Source of the DNA: Neonectria sp. B-13
Taxonomy: Eukaryota; Ascomycota; Sordariomycetes; Hypocreales; Nectriaceae
Direction of reading: 5' to 3'
Assembly (NCBI GenBank): GCA_002682825.1
Contig: NOKP01000035.1
Location: 372,001 to 436,000 of the forward strand
DNA length: 64,000 nt
In this document: positions 23,475 through 33,502 of the stretch, piece by piece
How the letters are laid out: every line of letters starts with the position of its first letter
Numbering within the stretch: the first letter of the stretch is position 1
Notes under the pieces: model-generated
Told to the model about the DNA's origin: nothing
Database searches by the model: none
The model's input: the letters and a program-made list of their open reading frames with translations, nothing else
Translations under genes and position numbers: made by a program

Positions 23475-24665
23475 CTACGAAGATACCCCTACGCAGACAT
23501 TGTAATTCAACCACAAGACGCAATCCGCCTTAGGGTTCCATTTGGCATATTCAGCCTCGGTTATCTTGTACTTTGGCAATGGACCAGCAGCTATCAGCCT
23601 TGGTAACTTCATGCCACTTCTTGCACTTGCAGAGGGCACCGGGTTGGGTAGGAGTAGGATGAGAGCTGGTGCAGCCAGTCGCAGCTGCTAACTTTGTTAA
23701 AGTTGATGTTGCCAGTGTTGTTGCCACAGCCGTCGCTGTAACCGCTGGATTTTCCTCCGTACCTCAAAGTCCAATAGTGTCAGCCAAAGCTACGTCTTGC
23801 AGGCCCGGAAACTGTCCACTTCCCGACGCAATAAGAGTATCCAGCCCAAAGACCGGAACAGTCGTCCTCTACCGCAGGGTTCCATTTCAGAAACGTCGCC
23901 TTTTTTAAGTTGCTGTACTTTTCCACAATCGTGTCGCATGCGTCCCCCTTGGTAGCGACATGCCACCTAGTGCAGTCTTTGGAAATACCAGATTGCGTCT
24001 CGCTCGGTGCTATCGGGCTCGTTGGAGCAGATGTGGTTGTTGCAGTCGACGTGTTTGCTAGTTCATGTCCAGGAATAGACACACAATACCAGTACTTGGC
24101 CCAGAGCCCGCTGCAGTCATCACCCACGGCGGGGTTCCACTTGACAAACTCCTTCGTTGTCAGTCCGTACTCGTCGACGATGGTATCGCAGAGCTCGCCC
24201 TTCTTGGCAAAGTGCCACTCGTCGCAGTTGCTAACCGTGCCGTTCAACCTCGGAGAATACGTTGGCGACGGTGTTGCAGTCGGGGTCATGAAGGTTGCCG
24301 AAGATACAGGAGTTCCGCTGTTGACCTCTACGCAGTATGAGAAGCCGACTTCAATGCCGCTGCAGTCTTCTTTGACGGAAGGGTTCTGCAAGGAAGGCAA
24401 TTCGGTCAGTGAGCTATACAAGATTCCAGAGAAGGCAATGTATCCAGTGGACGAATTCCTTGTGGGTGATAGCCCACCATGATTCCACATAGTCACAGTC
24501 CTGCTTACTGAAACCAATTGCGTAATAGTACGTGCAAGATTTCGTTGTGTCGTTAGGCACCAAGGGCTTGGTGTCTCCCCGTGTTTGTTCCAGCGCGTAA
24601 GAGTCACGGTGCAACGTCAAGGCACTGGTAGCGACGGAAAAGAAAGATAAAAGACCTCGCAACAT
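23475..24665 (-). pseudogene. damaged secreted LysM protein (four LysM modules)
   Basis: ATG at 24665 starts a signal peptide (MLRGLLSFFSVATSA). Four LysM-like modules follow. The first spans CTYYYAIGFS to EVGFSYC, the second CDEWHFAKKGELCDTI to KYWYC, the third CTRWHVATKGDACDTI to AGYSYC, and the fourth CKKWHEVTKADSCWSIA to NYNVCVG, each with the KWNPAV-type centre. Thr/Ala/Ser/Pro-rich linkers separate them. LysM modules bind chitin and N-acetylglucosamine, and secreted forms in plant pathogens often shield hyphae or mask chitin. Two lesions are visible. The intron between TGG (24444-24446) and AAC has AT instead of GT at its 5' end (24443-24386, 58 nt). The fourth module loses frame by two bases near 23545, so without it translation ends early. 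The intron near 23755-23827 has a weak donor. Sequencing error is an alternative for the frameshift. Confidence 0.65.
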
Positions 24666-24671
24666 GTTCAA

Positions 24672-25503
24672 TGAGTGTACTTAGTTGGAAAGTAAGGAAC
24701 GAATGATTGTGGATGCTGTTTAGGAACCGTGAGCAAAGGCTAGGTGAGCGTATATGTAACTACGTGAACTGCTCACCTAATATCCGGGCGAGGACATAGA
24801 CAATCAATACGCAGCCTAGGTGACCCATACCCGCTTTCAAGTCACCATCGTCCGATAAATCATGTCGTAAATCCTGAGGGATTTCTCATGTCGGCCCAAT
24901 AGACGTAAGAGGGCTGTGGAGGTGTAAAAAGACTTCCTCGGTTACGTGACACCATGCCCAATTGCTAAAGTGAAACAAACTTCAACCAAACAAAGAGTCT
25001 ATCAGGTTGTGCGTGCTTTGCATCTGCTGATCAGTTTCGCGGAATTGGAGACGTGGGGTCGGGGACTTGACGGGGCGGGTGAGTAAACAGTGTTCCTCTG
25101 GCGTTTAATGCGACATCCCAGCACGAGACGAGGAGCATTACGGGCAGCAGACCTTTAGCATGGCCATAATACTACATAATACAGGCAGGTAGTGCCATCA
25201 CATAAAGAGGAGCCATGTCTCAGAGTTGAACTAACTACCGACAACCAACAACCAACACCTATCACAACGTCCTGCATCAGCGCGCAGCACGGACTCAAGG
25301 CATTCCATTCCGCAGCTGTTCTCTTTACACTGTGTTACTCCACCCACCAGACTTTTAATCAGGAGGCTGGGGATTCAGCTGATGCCTACATAACCCTCAG
25401 TTGTTGGTCGCCCCGTCTCCACCTCAATCCATCCAAGTTTACTCTAAACAATACAATCGATAGCAAGATCCGCTTTCTCCTCATTAATTTCGTTTTGGAA
25501 AGG
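24672..25503. other. divergent intergenic region
   Basis: About 830 bp between the leftward LysM gene and the rightward unknown gene, so both promoters should be here. A 25192-25617 plus-strand frame is open but its only supported part is the last stretch from 25504, used as exon 1 of the next gene. Confidence 0.45.
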
Positions 25504-26455
25504 ATGCCGTCACTGCTTCCTCTCGCCCAGTATGGCAGTCGTCCTTTTGACCTCTTCGCTCTGGTACGTCGGGCCGTTGGAAACCGGATCAGATCATGGC
25601 TGACTGGGCCGTCCTGATTACAGGAGAAATGGGATTACACACAACTAACAGAGAATGATCAACGCCAATGGAATACCCTAGTCAAGGAGTACCTATCGCG
25701 GTCGGTCGCGGAACGCCAGGTTCGTGAAGTCTCGTTTCTCCCTCAATGGAAACAGAGAGAGCTAACGGGAGTCTCAGCCCTATCATAAGTTGGCCAGCGA
25801 TGTTTACAACAAATACGGCACATACGAACCCCCATTCCTTACGCAGGAGAATATTGCGCGTGTTCTAAAGCCCCATCAGACTCTTCAGGAGCGTAATGTC
25901 AGTGCTCTGGTCGAAAGTGGCTTTACCACCCCCGTCTGGGTGAGAGTGTGCTATGATCCTGCCTTGGAAGATAAATATCAGCAGTTCCAAAACGAGTGTG
26001 ACGTTGGGGAGGCCTTCAACATAAACCCAGAATATGTTAACATGTATCTCGATGACCCACTTCTGTATGACGCCGGCCCGAGCTATGATAGGGATGCCAT
26101 ACTCCAAATCATGGTCCTTCGGATCCCTGCCCTTTTTGACGCGGGCCCAGCGGAGGAGCCTGACAGTGAGGAAGAAGAGTCACTTGATGCGCTGGAGCTT
26201 GCAGACAACAACGCACACACGTTCCTGCTGGTGGCAGATGCAGAGGGCATCGAGGAGAACCTACTTAAGATTATGTGGCTTGACTGCTATGGAAACTGTG
26301 TTTGGCATAATAAGATAGGACCTGATGAGCTGGAACCCATGTGTGGTGGCTTTTCTGGTGGCTTGTGGCTGTCGGAGGCTATCGGTTGCTATGGCTTGAG
26401 CTGCAACCAGGATGGTCATGGGAGGAGATACCGCGGACTTTCAGAGGAACGTTGA
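25504..26455 (+). CDS. hypothetical fungal protein, 3 exons, 277 aa
   Basis: Exons are 25504-25563, 25624-25719 and 25778-26455. Both introns (60 and 58 nt) are GT..AG and keep phase. The short first exons are supported because they join MPSLLPLAQYGSRPFDLFAL to EKWDYTQLTENDQRQW and then to PYHKLASDVYNKYGTYEPP without a stop. The protein is moderately acidic (a DSEEEESLD stretch about residue 173), has no signal peptide or membrane segment and no motif I can name. The end GLSEER may be approximate, because a homologue could splice out the last part. It lies between two LysM relics. I recognise it only as a lineage-restricted hypothetical and propose no function. Confidence 0.6.
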
Positions 26456-26657
26456 TTATTCACACATGGTTGGAGGTACACTTGCGACTCGACAGGCGGG
26501 AAAGGTTAGAGAAAATAGGGCAAATTGTGTTGAGAGACAAATGAGATTAAACTTGACTTGCACAGAGCCCTTTATCTTATATCTCCCCTAACTAATCACA
26601 ATAAAGACTCATCTTCAATCAACCTGCACCATTCATCAAACCCGAAGCGTCGTTGTC

Positions 26658-27400
26658 TTATTCTAACCCCATAATTACGCTTGGAAGACAGCTCGAGGGG
26701 AACAAGGTACTCGAAAGTGGTTCTCCAGTGGGCTCTGGAGAGCAATATGGTTCTAGGGTTGACTGGCAATCATCATCCAGGAGCTCCCATTCAAAGCCCT
26801 CCTCGACGGATTCATCATCAATGGGACACCACTTGATATACTTGGCGTATTATTAGACAGCAGTACTGCTTTATATTTCGGCTATTGTCGGAATGGCCGT
26901 CACAATAACCGGGATGGTATTGTTGGGCGCCCAACAACCCACGAGCCTGATGGCGTAGTCCATGGATCTGACCAAGTAACACCAGGAACTGCATCGTAAG
27001 AGTCATCCTCCGGTGGTCTGGTTCTCATTACCAGTTCCATGAGTAACTGAGGCTAAACAACTAATGCAACAGGGACTTACGAAACGCAGACGGTTCGACC
27101 CTTGAGCGAGGCCATGTTGTTGCGAGACGGGTAAATAATTGTATTCCAGGAGACAAATTCAGTCAACGAATAGCCGCAATCACGTAGCAAAGTCGCGCAT
27201 GTCTCATTGGGTTGCATCTATGGAATTTAGTCTATAGTCCAGTCCTGGCGGATTGACGTGCGAAGAAGACTTCGAACCTTGTGCAACGCGCAACTCAAGC
27301 CAAGTCTGCTTGCTTTAATAATTCGCACTTGAAGTCAATGCTGTTGTCCGCCAAGAACCGATCAATAGCAAGCTTCTTGTTCTCTGCGATCGAGGTGCGA
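26658..27400 (-). pseudogene. relic of a second LysM-domain gene
   Basis: Minus-strand coding remnants lie in order. At 27217-27081 a frame beginning QPNETCATLL contains CGYSLTEFVSWN and ends GRTVCVS, the pattern of a fungal LysM module (NETC, then SLxxFxxWN, then VCV). It is followed by a good 63-nt intron (27080-27018) and a Pro/Thr/Trp linker (TTPSGSWVVGRP) typical of LysM proteins. A later frame at about 26849-26658 is acidic and Cys-containing (FEWELLDDDC, EPYC) and ends in a stop at 26660-26658. Upstream, about 27400-27300, another frame (ENKKLAIDRFL, DFKCELL) could be the part before the module. I cannot join all pieces without breaks: the linker exon ends at TGA near 26904 and no phase-correct splice reaches the last piece. 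No signal peptide was found. Confidence 0.5.
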
Positions 27401-27431
27401 GGAGGTAGCCGTAATTAGTGTGTTGTGTGGT

Positions 27432-27515
27432 CAGAGGTGAGAAAAGCTCGAACCCGTAGCGCCCTCATCTTATGAGACCTGCTTTTACAATTGACTACCA
27501 CAAGCATGACATTAT
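27432..27515 (-). other. degenerate tRNA-like sequence (A and B boxes)
   Basis: Read on the minus strand, the stretch has TAGTCAATTG (A-box-like), then GGTCTCATAAG, resembling an anticodon arm with CAT, then GGGTTCGAGC (B-box-like). The spacing is about that of a tRNA. The acceptor and T stems do not pair, so it is not a working tRNA. It may be a tRNA relic or the head of a tRNA-derived SINE. Confidence 0.3.
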
Positions 27516-27908
27516 CCAATGTTTTTGCTATCATCTTGGTTTCCTCTAGTATATTGTTCTTATTGCTAAGAATTGATCAATCTCTGATCGAAACGTAGCT
27601 GAAATTTGATGATCTCTCGCCCATTAACTATTCTGGAAGTGGTGTACTCCCACGATAAGTGGCACTTATAATTAGGGGCAGGGATAGTTTAGGTGTGGCT
27701 TTTTGTGACGTAGAATTGAGATTTAACAGAACGCCCATGTTCTCTCCTGCTCCAATTAGAGGCGCCATCCTTGTGTGAAGAGGGGCTAACAAATATGGCG
27801 CATCTATTTCCTTTCTGTTCATACTTCTCTTCAACAGCTCAAATATCTTCTCTTCTGAACATCACAGTTCCTTATCACTTGTTGATATCAGGCAGCGGAT
27901 GATTGAGA
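27516..27908. other. intergenic, no gene seen
   Basis: Nearly 400 bp upstream of the plus-strand ankyrin gene, presumably its promoter and leader. A minus-strand frame at 27628-27834 has no support. Confidence 0.4.
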
Positions 27909-29063
27909 ATGGCCCCATTGCCGAATCGATACGATAAACCGCTTCCTCCTGACCGCTTGAAGCAGGCGGAAGCGGATCCTCTCGGCACGGTAACATTGTG
28001 GACGTACTTCTACAACTCCATCGATTGCTTATCAGCTGGAAATATCTTTGACGCGCACGAAACCGTTGCGACAGCTGAGCAAGATCTTGTTGCGGCTGCC
28101 TTCGTCTTTTACGCTGCAGATGTTGAAAGGAAGGACAAGATCCTAGGTAAGGTCTCGCAAAATGGGCCAAAAATGCCGCACAATGTAGCACAGAGCTTAT
28201 GATGCGCTGTAGGCAATGAATTCTTCTTCAAGCTCTTGAACCGATGTGTCACAGGCACCTACAGCATGGTTGAGGGCATGAATTCTTGGATGAAGGATGA
28301 AACCGGGACTTCTGCATTCGAGACGCCTTCTTTACTGCACATCCTCGTCGCGGTTGCCATTAAGCACTACAACTACGATGTCTTGGTTGACCTAACAAGA
28401 TTTCCGCTCCCCTCGCGCAACATCTTTACCACTTGCCTGTCACCTACAATCGCTTACCTCGAGCCAACTCTTCCAGCAAGAGGATGGGACGCTCTTGAGC
28501 GCGCAGGTTGGATCTCAGCATACCAACGACCACAGAAGGATATAGAGGCGTCAAACTTAGCGAATGGGGCTCAGGATTACGTGAAAAACACTGTCGGTGG
28601 AACTTTGGACTCTTGTGTTCGGGATCTGCCGAGCTCAAACTTGCGATCTTACTTCTGTCACATCCCACGGACTCTCTACACCAACATACCACCATACCCG
28701 AAGTGGCCGGGAGATCCGGTCCTGGTCAAACACGCCGCTTCTCGAACTGGGGCTGACGGCCTAGAGGTGTTGCGACTACTCGTCGAAATAGGAGGAATGG
28801 AGGTCAACGATGGGAAGACTTGGTGGAAGGCGGGCGACTACGATCCAAGGGCATGGAATCCGTCATGTCAGGATGGTAGTGACTGTACGGAGACTCCACT
28901 TCACATCGCAGTTGATAGGGGGAATGTCGAAGCAGTCGAGTATCTCCTAACGCATGGCGCGAGGAGAGTAGTAGACAACTATGGAAGGGATCAGAGTGAG
29001 AGGGCGAAGATGAGGGGTGTGCCTGGAGTGTTAGATGTGTTTGAGAAATATCCACATTGGTAG
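27909..29063 (+). CDS. ankyrin-repeat-end protein of unknown function, 2 exons, 362 aa
   Basis: Exons are 27909-28146 and 28213-29063, with a 66-nt GT..AG intron in phase. Residues 1-220 have no domain I can name (DPLGTVTLWTYFYNSIDCLSAG, KDKILGNEFFFKLLNRCVTGTYSMVEGM). The C-terminal part carries an ankyrin repeat: LEVLRLLVEIGGMEVNDG, then ETPLHIAVDRGNVEAVEYLLTHGARRVVDNYGRDQSERAKMRG, with the TPLHIA, GNVEAVEYLL and GA signatures. Ankyrin repeats bind other proteins, so a scaffold or regulatory role is usual, but the partner is unknown. It is convergent with a second ankyrin gene whose stop lies 130 bp away. Confidence 0.75.
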
Positions 29064-29195
29064 TCTTCTTGCGAAGCATCAGATACGTAACTGATGACGG
29101 CGAATGTAAAATATTGGAAAGTAGAAGGATGTCAAGGAAAAGAGTTATTTTTAAAGGTCATGGGCGCTGTGTGCTTAACAAGCCATGACTTAGCC

Positions 29196-31728
29196 TCAAT
29201 GGAGTAAGCTCTCTTTCGCATCCTCAAAGGGCAAGGTATCCGAGTCTGTGTCCTCTTCGGAACTAGTTAGAAAGTCTACAGAATTCAGGAGGCCAGACTC
29301 CATCCGGTCATCAATGTTGCCATGCTGCTCAGCCTCCATCCGCAGGATGGATAAAATATCTTCAAACGTAGCGCTAAGCTTCTCGGACGCATCGTTACGT
29401 CCGTCTAGGACTTGCCTGTAATGATTCAGGATATATGAGCTGTCTGTGCGTGCTCGGAGGTGTTCTGCTGCTGTAAGGAGCAGCATCGTCTCGGCATCAG
29501 CGTATTGAGCTACTATTTCTAGAAGATTGGGCCCCCTTAGTCTCGGACACTCGCTGTACTCGGACCAGCGCTCAAGGAGAAGTTTGAGCACGGCATGGTT
29601 GTTGTACTGAATAGCTGCCACGAGAGGCGTCTGGCCGCTTTTTGAGGTTGCGTTGATATTTGCACCATATTCAAGGAGGAGCATGGCATGCGTGGCGCTG
29701 TTGCCTCTTGCGACATGCAGCAAAGGAGTGACACCGTCGACTCCACTCGCTTCGATGTTTGCGTTGAAGTCTAGAAATGTCTTCATAAGCACAGGATCCG
29801 AGGCATTGCGAGCGGCGCAGTTGAGTGGTGTGCCGAATTTCACACCGCGCGGTAGCTCGGGATCTGGCAGTGCCCCGGCTTCGAGGAGAAGACGGACGCA
29901 CAACGTCTGGTTTTGGTTGGCAGCCAGGGTCAAGGGAGTGTTGAGCTTCTTGTCCATATTGTTCGGATCGGCGCCCCAGCTGAGAAGAGTAACTACCGCG
30001 CGTTCATCGCCTCGAGCGGCCGCCCATTGAAGTGCCGTCCGTCCAGTTGCGTCCGGATAGTCGACGTCTTGAGGATGTTGACGTATTTCCTCGTCTAGAT
30101 TCCCACCGCAGAGACCGAGTACAATCTTATGAATACGGGCGAAGTTCTGACGTTCGATATAATCGCTGCCTTCGGATATGATTCGGAGGATGTCGACAAC
30201 CTCTTGTGGAATGCGACCCCGAAGAACAATGTCTCCGGCTTTATCACTTGGACAGTCATCGCTTTTCGCAATCGGTCTGCATGGAGCCGTTGTCAGCACT
30301 TGCTCATTGAAACACTTGTAATACGCGGTACCTGTAGGTCGGATCCGCTCCAGCTGCCATGAGAAACTTGCAAGTCTCGTACTGTTGTCCGTACAGTGCC
30401 CACCGCGTCTGTTGTTAGTCTCCTAGTACATGTCAAGACGGAAATCGCTTACTCGAAGTAGTGAATAGCCTCTCGTCGAACTGACGTCTTGAGGTGAAGC
30501 GCGACCCTGGATGAACAGGCTCTTTAGACCTTCGATATTCCCATCAAGCGCAAAGCTTACACACTGCGAAGAGTCTGGGACTCGTCTCAGAGTCCGAAGC
30601 TGAAGTGAGGGTCCAGCATTAGCCTCATATGCAAGACGCATTTGAACTATCTGGGACCAACAGAATCCGAGAGGGAACCAGTATTCAACATCGAGTGTAG
30701 GGATCTGCTTCCTGACGCAGCTCGCCGAATCGCACTTGCCGCTTAGCAATGGCAAGCCGCTATACCCCAGGAAGAGCTGACCGAGCATATGGTCCATGAA
30801 TGAGGGCGTACGTCGGCTCGAAACAGAGTGACAGGAGCAAATGCAGGTTGCTTGGCAAGTCGCTCGAGCCTGCCGTAGTCGTATCCCAACGGAAGCAGAG
30901 TTTGCATGGATACGGGCCGCCGAGGCTGGGCTCACCGCTCGAACCAAACGTCTTCTTGCTGGCGGAATTGAGGCGTTATACAAAGGTCCGATTTGCGAGG
31001 CTTGCGCGGCATGCATTTTTGTTGCTTGAGCCTGAAGTAATGTTTCCACTCTGCCGAGGCGTTCATCGACTTGAGAGTATTGCCGAGCCAACGCCTCTGC
31101 CATTGTCGAATGATGTTGCTGAAGGAGCATCTGTACGAAGCTGCTAGGGACTTCCGGATTTGAGGAGGTTGACTCTATAGAGTCTGACATCTTGACACTT
31201 AGCTGTTCAAGTTGGAGCCGGACGTGCATCATGTCTTGTCTGCAGCACAGTCGTCAGCCAAGTCTCTCGTATCTGTAGCCGGTAAGGCTTGGCGACCTAC
31301 GAATTCGATGCGCCGAGGAGGATGTTCAGACTCGACTTGACCTGCTTGATATCCTCCTGCAAAGACCCGATTCGACCTTGTTCCCTCCTCCACATCATAA
31401 CCCGCGTAATGGTTTCTCGTTTCTTCATCCCTGCTAACAAGAGCCTGTCGAGGATTGCTTTCAGGTCCAGCAGGACTGCCTCGCCACGCCTCAACAAGGT
31501 GGACAAGTTCGACTGGCCATCGCTGTCTCGGCCTGAAACTCTTCTCTCCTCAACCGCGATGGCGACTTGATGCAACACGACGTTGAAATCCTGGATCTCG
31601 TTGTTTAGTGCATAGACGCGGCCGGGGAGCGAGTCCGAGTCCTCGCGAATCTTAGCAAGGGTGTTGGCGACCTGGGCTGTGATGGTTGTAACGGCAATGA
31701 TGCTTGCTGTGATGGACAACGGATCCAT
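29196..31728 (-). CDS. STAND-type N-domain + ankyrin-repeat protein, 4 exons, 790 aa
   Basis: Exons on the minus strand are 31728-31301, 31239-30453, 30408-30332 and 30276-29196. Introns are 61, 44 and 55 nt and keep phase. Residues 1-140 (MDPLSITASIIAV, then helical) match the fungal N-terminal domain of STAND/NLR-like proteins (Helo-like, PF17111 type), which in relatives mediates signalling or cell death. Then come a helical segment (MLLQQHHSTMAEALARQY) and a Cys-rich linker (CQATCICSCHS). A middle domain follows (SFMDHMLGQLFLGYSGLPLL, then CDSASC). From about residue 360 ankyrin units appear, including YSLLR-TRWALYG, TALQWAAARGDERAVVTLLSWGADPN, TPLTLAANQNQ, TPLNCAARNASD, VTPLLHVARGNS and QTPLVAAIQYNN. 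There is no NACHT or NB-ARC nucleotide-binding site, so it is not a full NLR. The C-terminus is acidic. Confidence 0.85.
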
Positions 31729-32035
31729 GCTTGATGGATTCGAGGAGCATGATCCTGATCCACAGAAGTGACGAGCCTGCGTGATGGAGTTGCGGGTTGG
31801 CAAAAGCTGGCACAGTGGTGCGAGGCTGCAGCCTGTTCATGTAATACCAAGCACGTGTACAAATATCCACGTGACATTGCATGAGAATTAGATGTTATCA
31901 GTCTACAATCCCCGCACGTCCAAATCGCAACATCTGCAGAGCATCGCATCGACTGCGTCTACCGATCCACATAGAAGTTGCGGTTTCCCCGTTCTCGACA
32001 TCATCGCCAACCCCAGTACTCACCGTACTCATAAC
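31729..32035. promoter_or_regulatory. shared divergent promoter region
   Basis: These 307 bp lie between the start codons of the STAND/ankyrin gene (leftward) and the class V aminotransferase (rightward), so they must drive both. No TATA box at a standard distance was recognised. Binding sites were not identified. Confidence 0.5.
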
Positions 32036-33390
32036 ATGTCTCCTACAGACGCGCCATGGCCAAACATTACCAAGTCGCCCTTTGGAGCCGAAATGCGCAT
32101 GGAACATTTCTCCTTCGCTGAGGGATACCAACCTCTCAACCACGGGTCCTTTGGAACTTTCCCGACAATGGTACGAGAGTATCAGCGTCAGTTACAGGCC
32201 GAAAGCGAGGCACGGCCAGACACCTTCATCCGGTATACCTACGTTGAGCTCCTCAAGCAGAGCCGATCAGCCATTGCGCCTCTGCTGGGCGCCAACCCCG
32301 ACGAAGTTGTGCTAGTTCCAAACGCCACGACCGGCGTAAACACCGTACTTCGCAATATACCGTTCCAACAAGAAGACGTTGTTCTGTATTTCGGCACGAT
32401 TTATGGTGCATGTGCGAAAACCATTCAGTCGCTATCAGAAACCTGCCCGATTGCATCCCACCAGATCGATATCACGTATCCGATCGAGGATGAAGAGATC
32501 GTACGCCGATTTTGCTCTGCCGTCAGTAGCCTCGAGGCTCGAGGCAAACGAGTAAAGGTTGCTATGTTTGATACAGTTCTTACATTCCCTGGTGCGCGGT
32601 TTCCGTGGGAAGCACTCGTGCAGAATTGTAAACGACTCGGCATCCTGAGTTTCATTGATGGCGCCCACGGGGTAGGCCACATAGATCTGACGCACCTTAG
32701 TGACGTCGGGCCAGACTTCATGGTCAGCAATTGTTACAAGTACGTGCAAGCCAACTTGATATTGATGTCAGCTCTAACTTCAGGTATAGATGGTTGATGG
32801 TTCCCCGGGGATGCGCTGTTCTGTATGTGCCATTCCGGAACCAAAAGCTGATCGTTTCTTCTGTTCCAACGTCCTGGGGTTACGAAACCAAGGAGGACCG
32901 AGCAAAGATGGCAACTAACGACTACTTTGTTCGGCTATTTGAGAAAGTATCAACAACCGACAACACGCCGTACTGCTGCATACCCCTGGCACTCAAGTTT
33001 AGGTCCGTGGTTTGCGGGGGCGAAGCCGCCATTCGTAAGTACTGCGAAGACATCGTACGCCAAGGTGGAGCAAGAATGGCAGAAATTCTGGGTACGAATG
33101 TCCTTGGCAGCTCATCGAGCTCGTTCCGGCGTTGTTGCTTTGTCAACGTGAGATTACCCCTGACGCTCCTGGAACTCAACATCGACACAAACAGTGGGCA
33201 AAATGTTGCGAAGTGGATGCAGGAGCTCACGCCAGCTGAATACGACACTTATCTTCCGATAAAATTCTACGCAGGGGAGTTTTGGTGTAGGATAAGTGGC
33301 CAGGTCTACTTAACGATCGAGAACTTTGAGTGGGCTGCAAGGACTCTGCTGGTACTGTGCGAGCGAGCGAGGACTGAGGAATGGAAATAA
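32036..33390 (+). CDS. class V aminotransferase (isopenicillin N epimerase / cysteine desulfurase-like), 2 exons, 434 aa
   Basis: Exons are 32036-32739 and 32790-33390, joined over a 50-nt intron. The acceptor after TATAG was chosen because it gives NCYK-WLMVPRGC, the family's PLP site; the upstream CAG would insert two residues. PLP ligands are visible: Lys235 (in SNCYK), Asp208 with nearby His211 (FIDGAHGVGH), and the N-terminal LNHGSFGTFP with NATTGVNTVLRN for phosphate binding. The C-terminal domain (YLTIENFEWAA) is typical. Such fold-type I enzymes act as cysteine desulfurases, epimerases or lyases, and several fungal members handle sulfur amino acids. It shares a promoter with the STAND/ankyrin gene and is convergent with a TauD-type dioxygenase. 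The substrate is unknown. Confidence 0.92.
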
Positions 33391-33502
33391 TTCGTGGTAG
33401 TATTTGACTGCAATATCCCACCATTCATATCAATCTCTAGATTTTCCAGGCGAATTTCCAGGCGAATTTCCGCACCTCTCTCGTAAATACTCGACATCAA
33501 AG

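Noticed and set aside
23780..24607. 275-codon minus-strand frame as a complete LysM protein
   Set aside because: Its first 75 codons are an out-of-frame reading of exon 1 and the first intron; the signal peptide lies in another frame starting at 24665.
33443..33471. Short tandem duplication TTTCCAGGCGAA x 2 after the aminotransferase stop
   Set aside because: Two copies of a 12-mer in a 3' flank; no sign of function.
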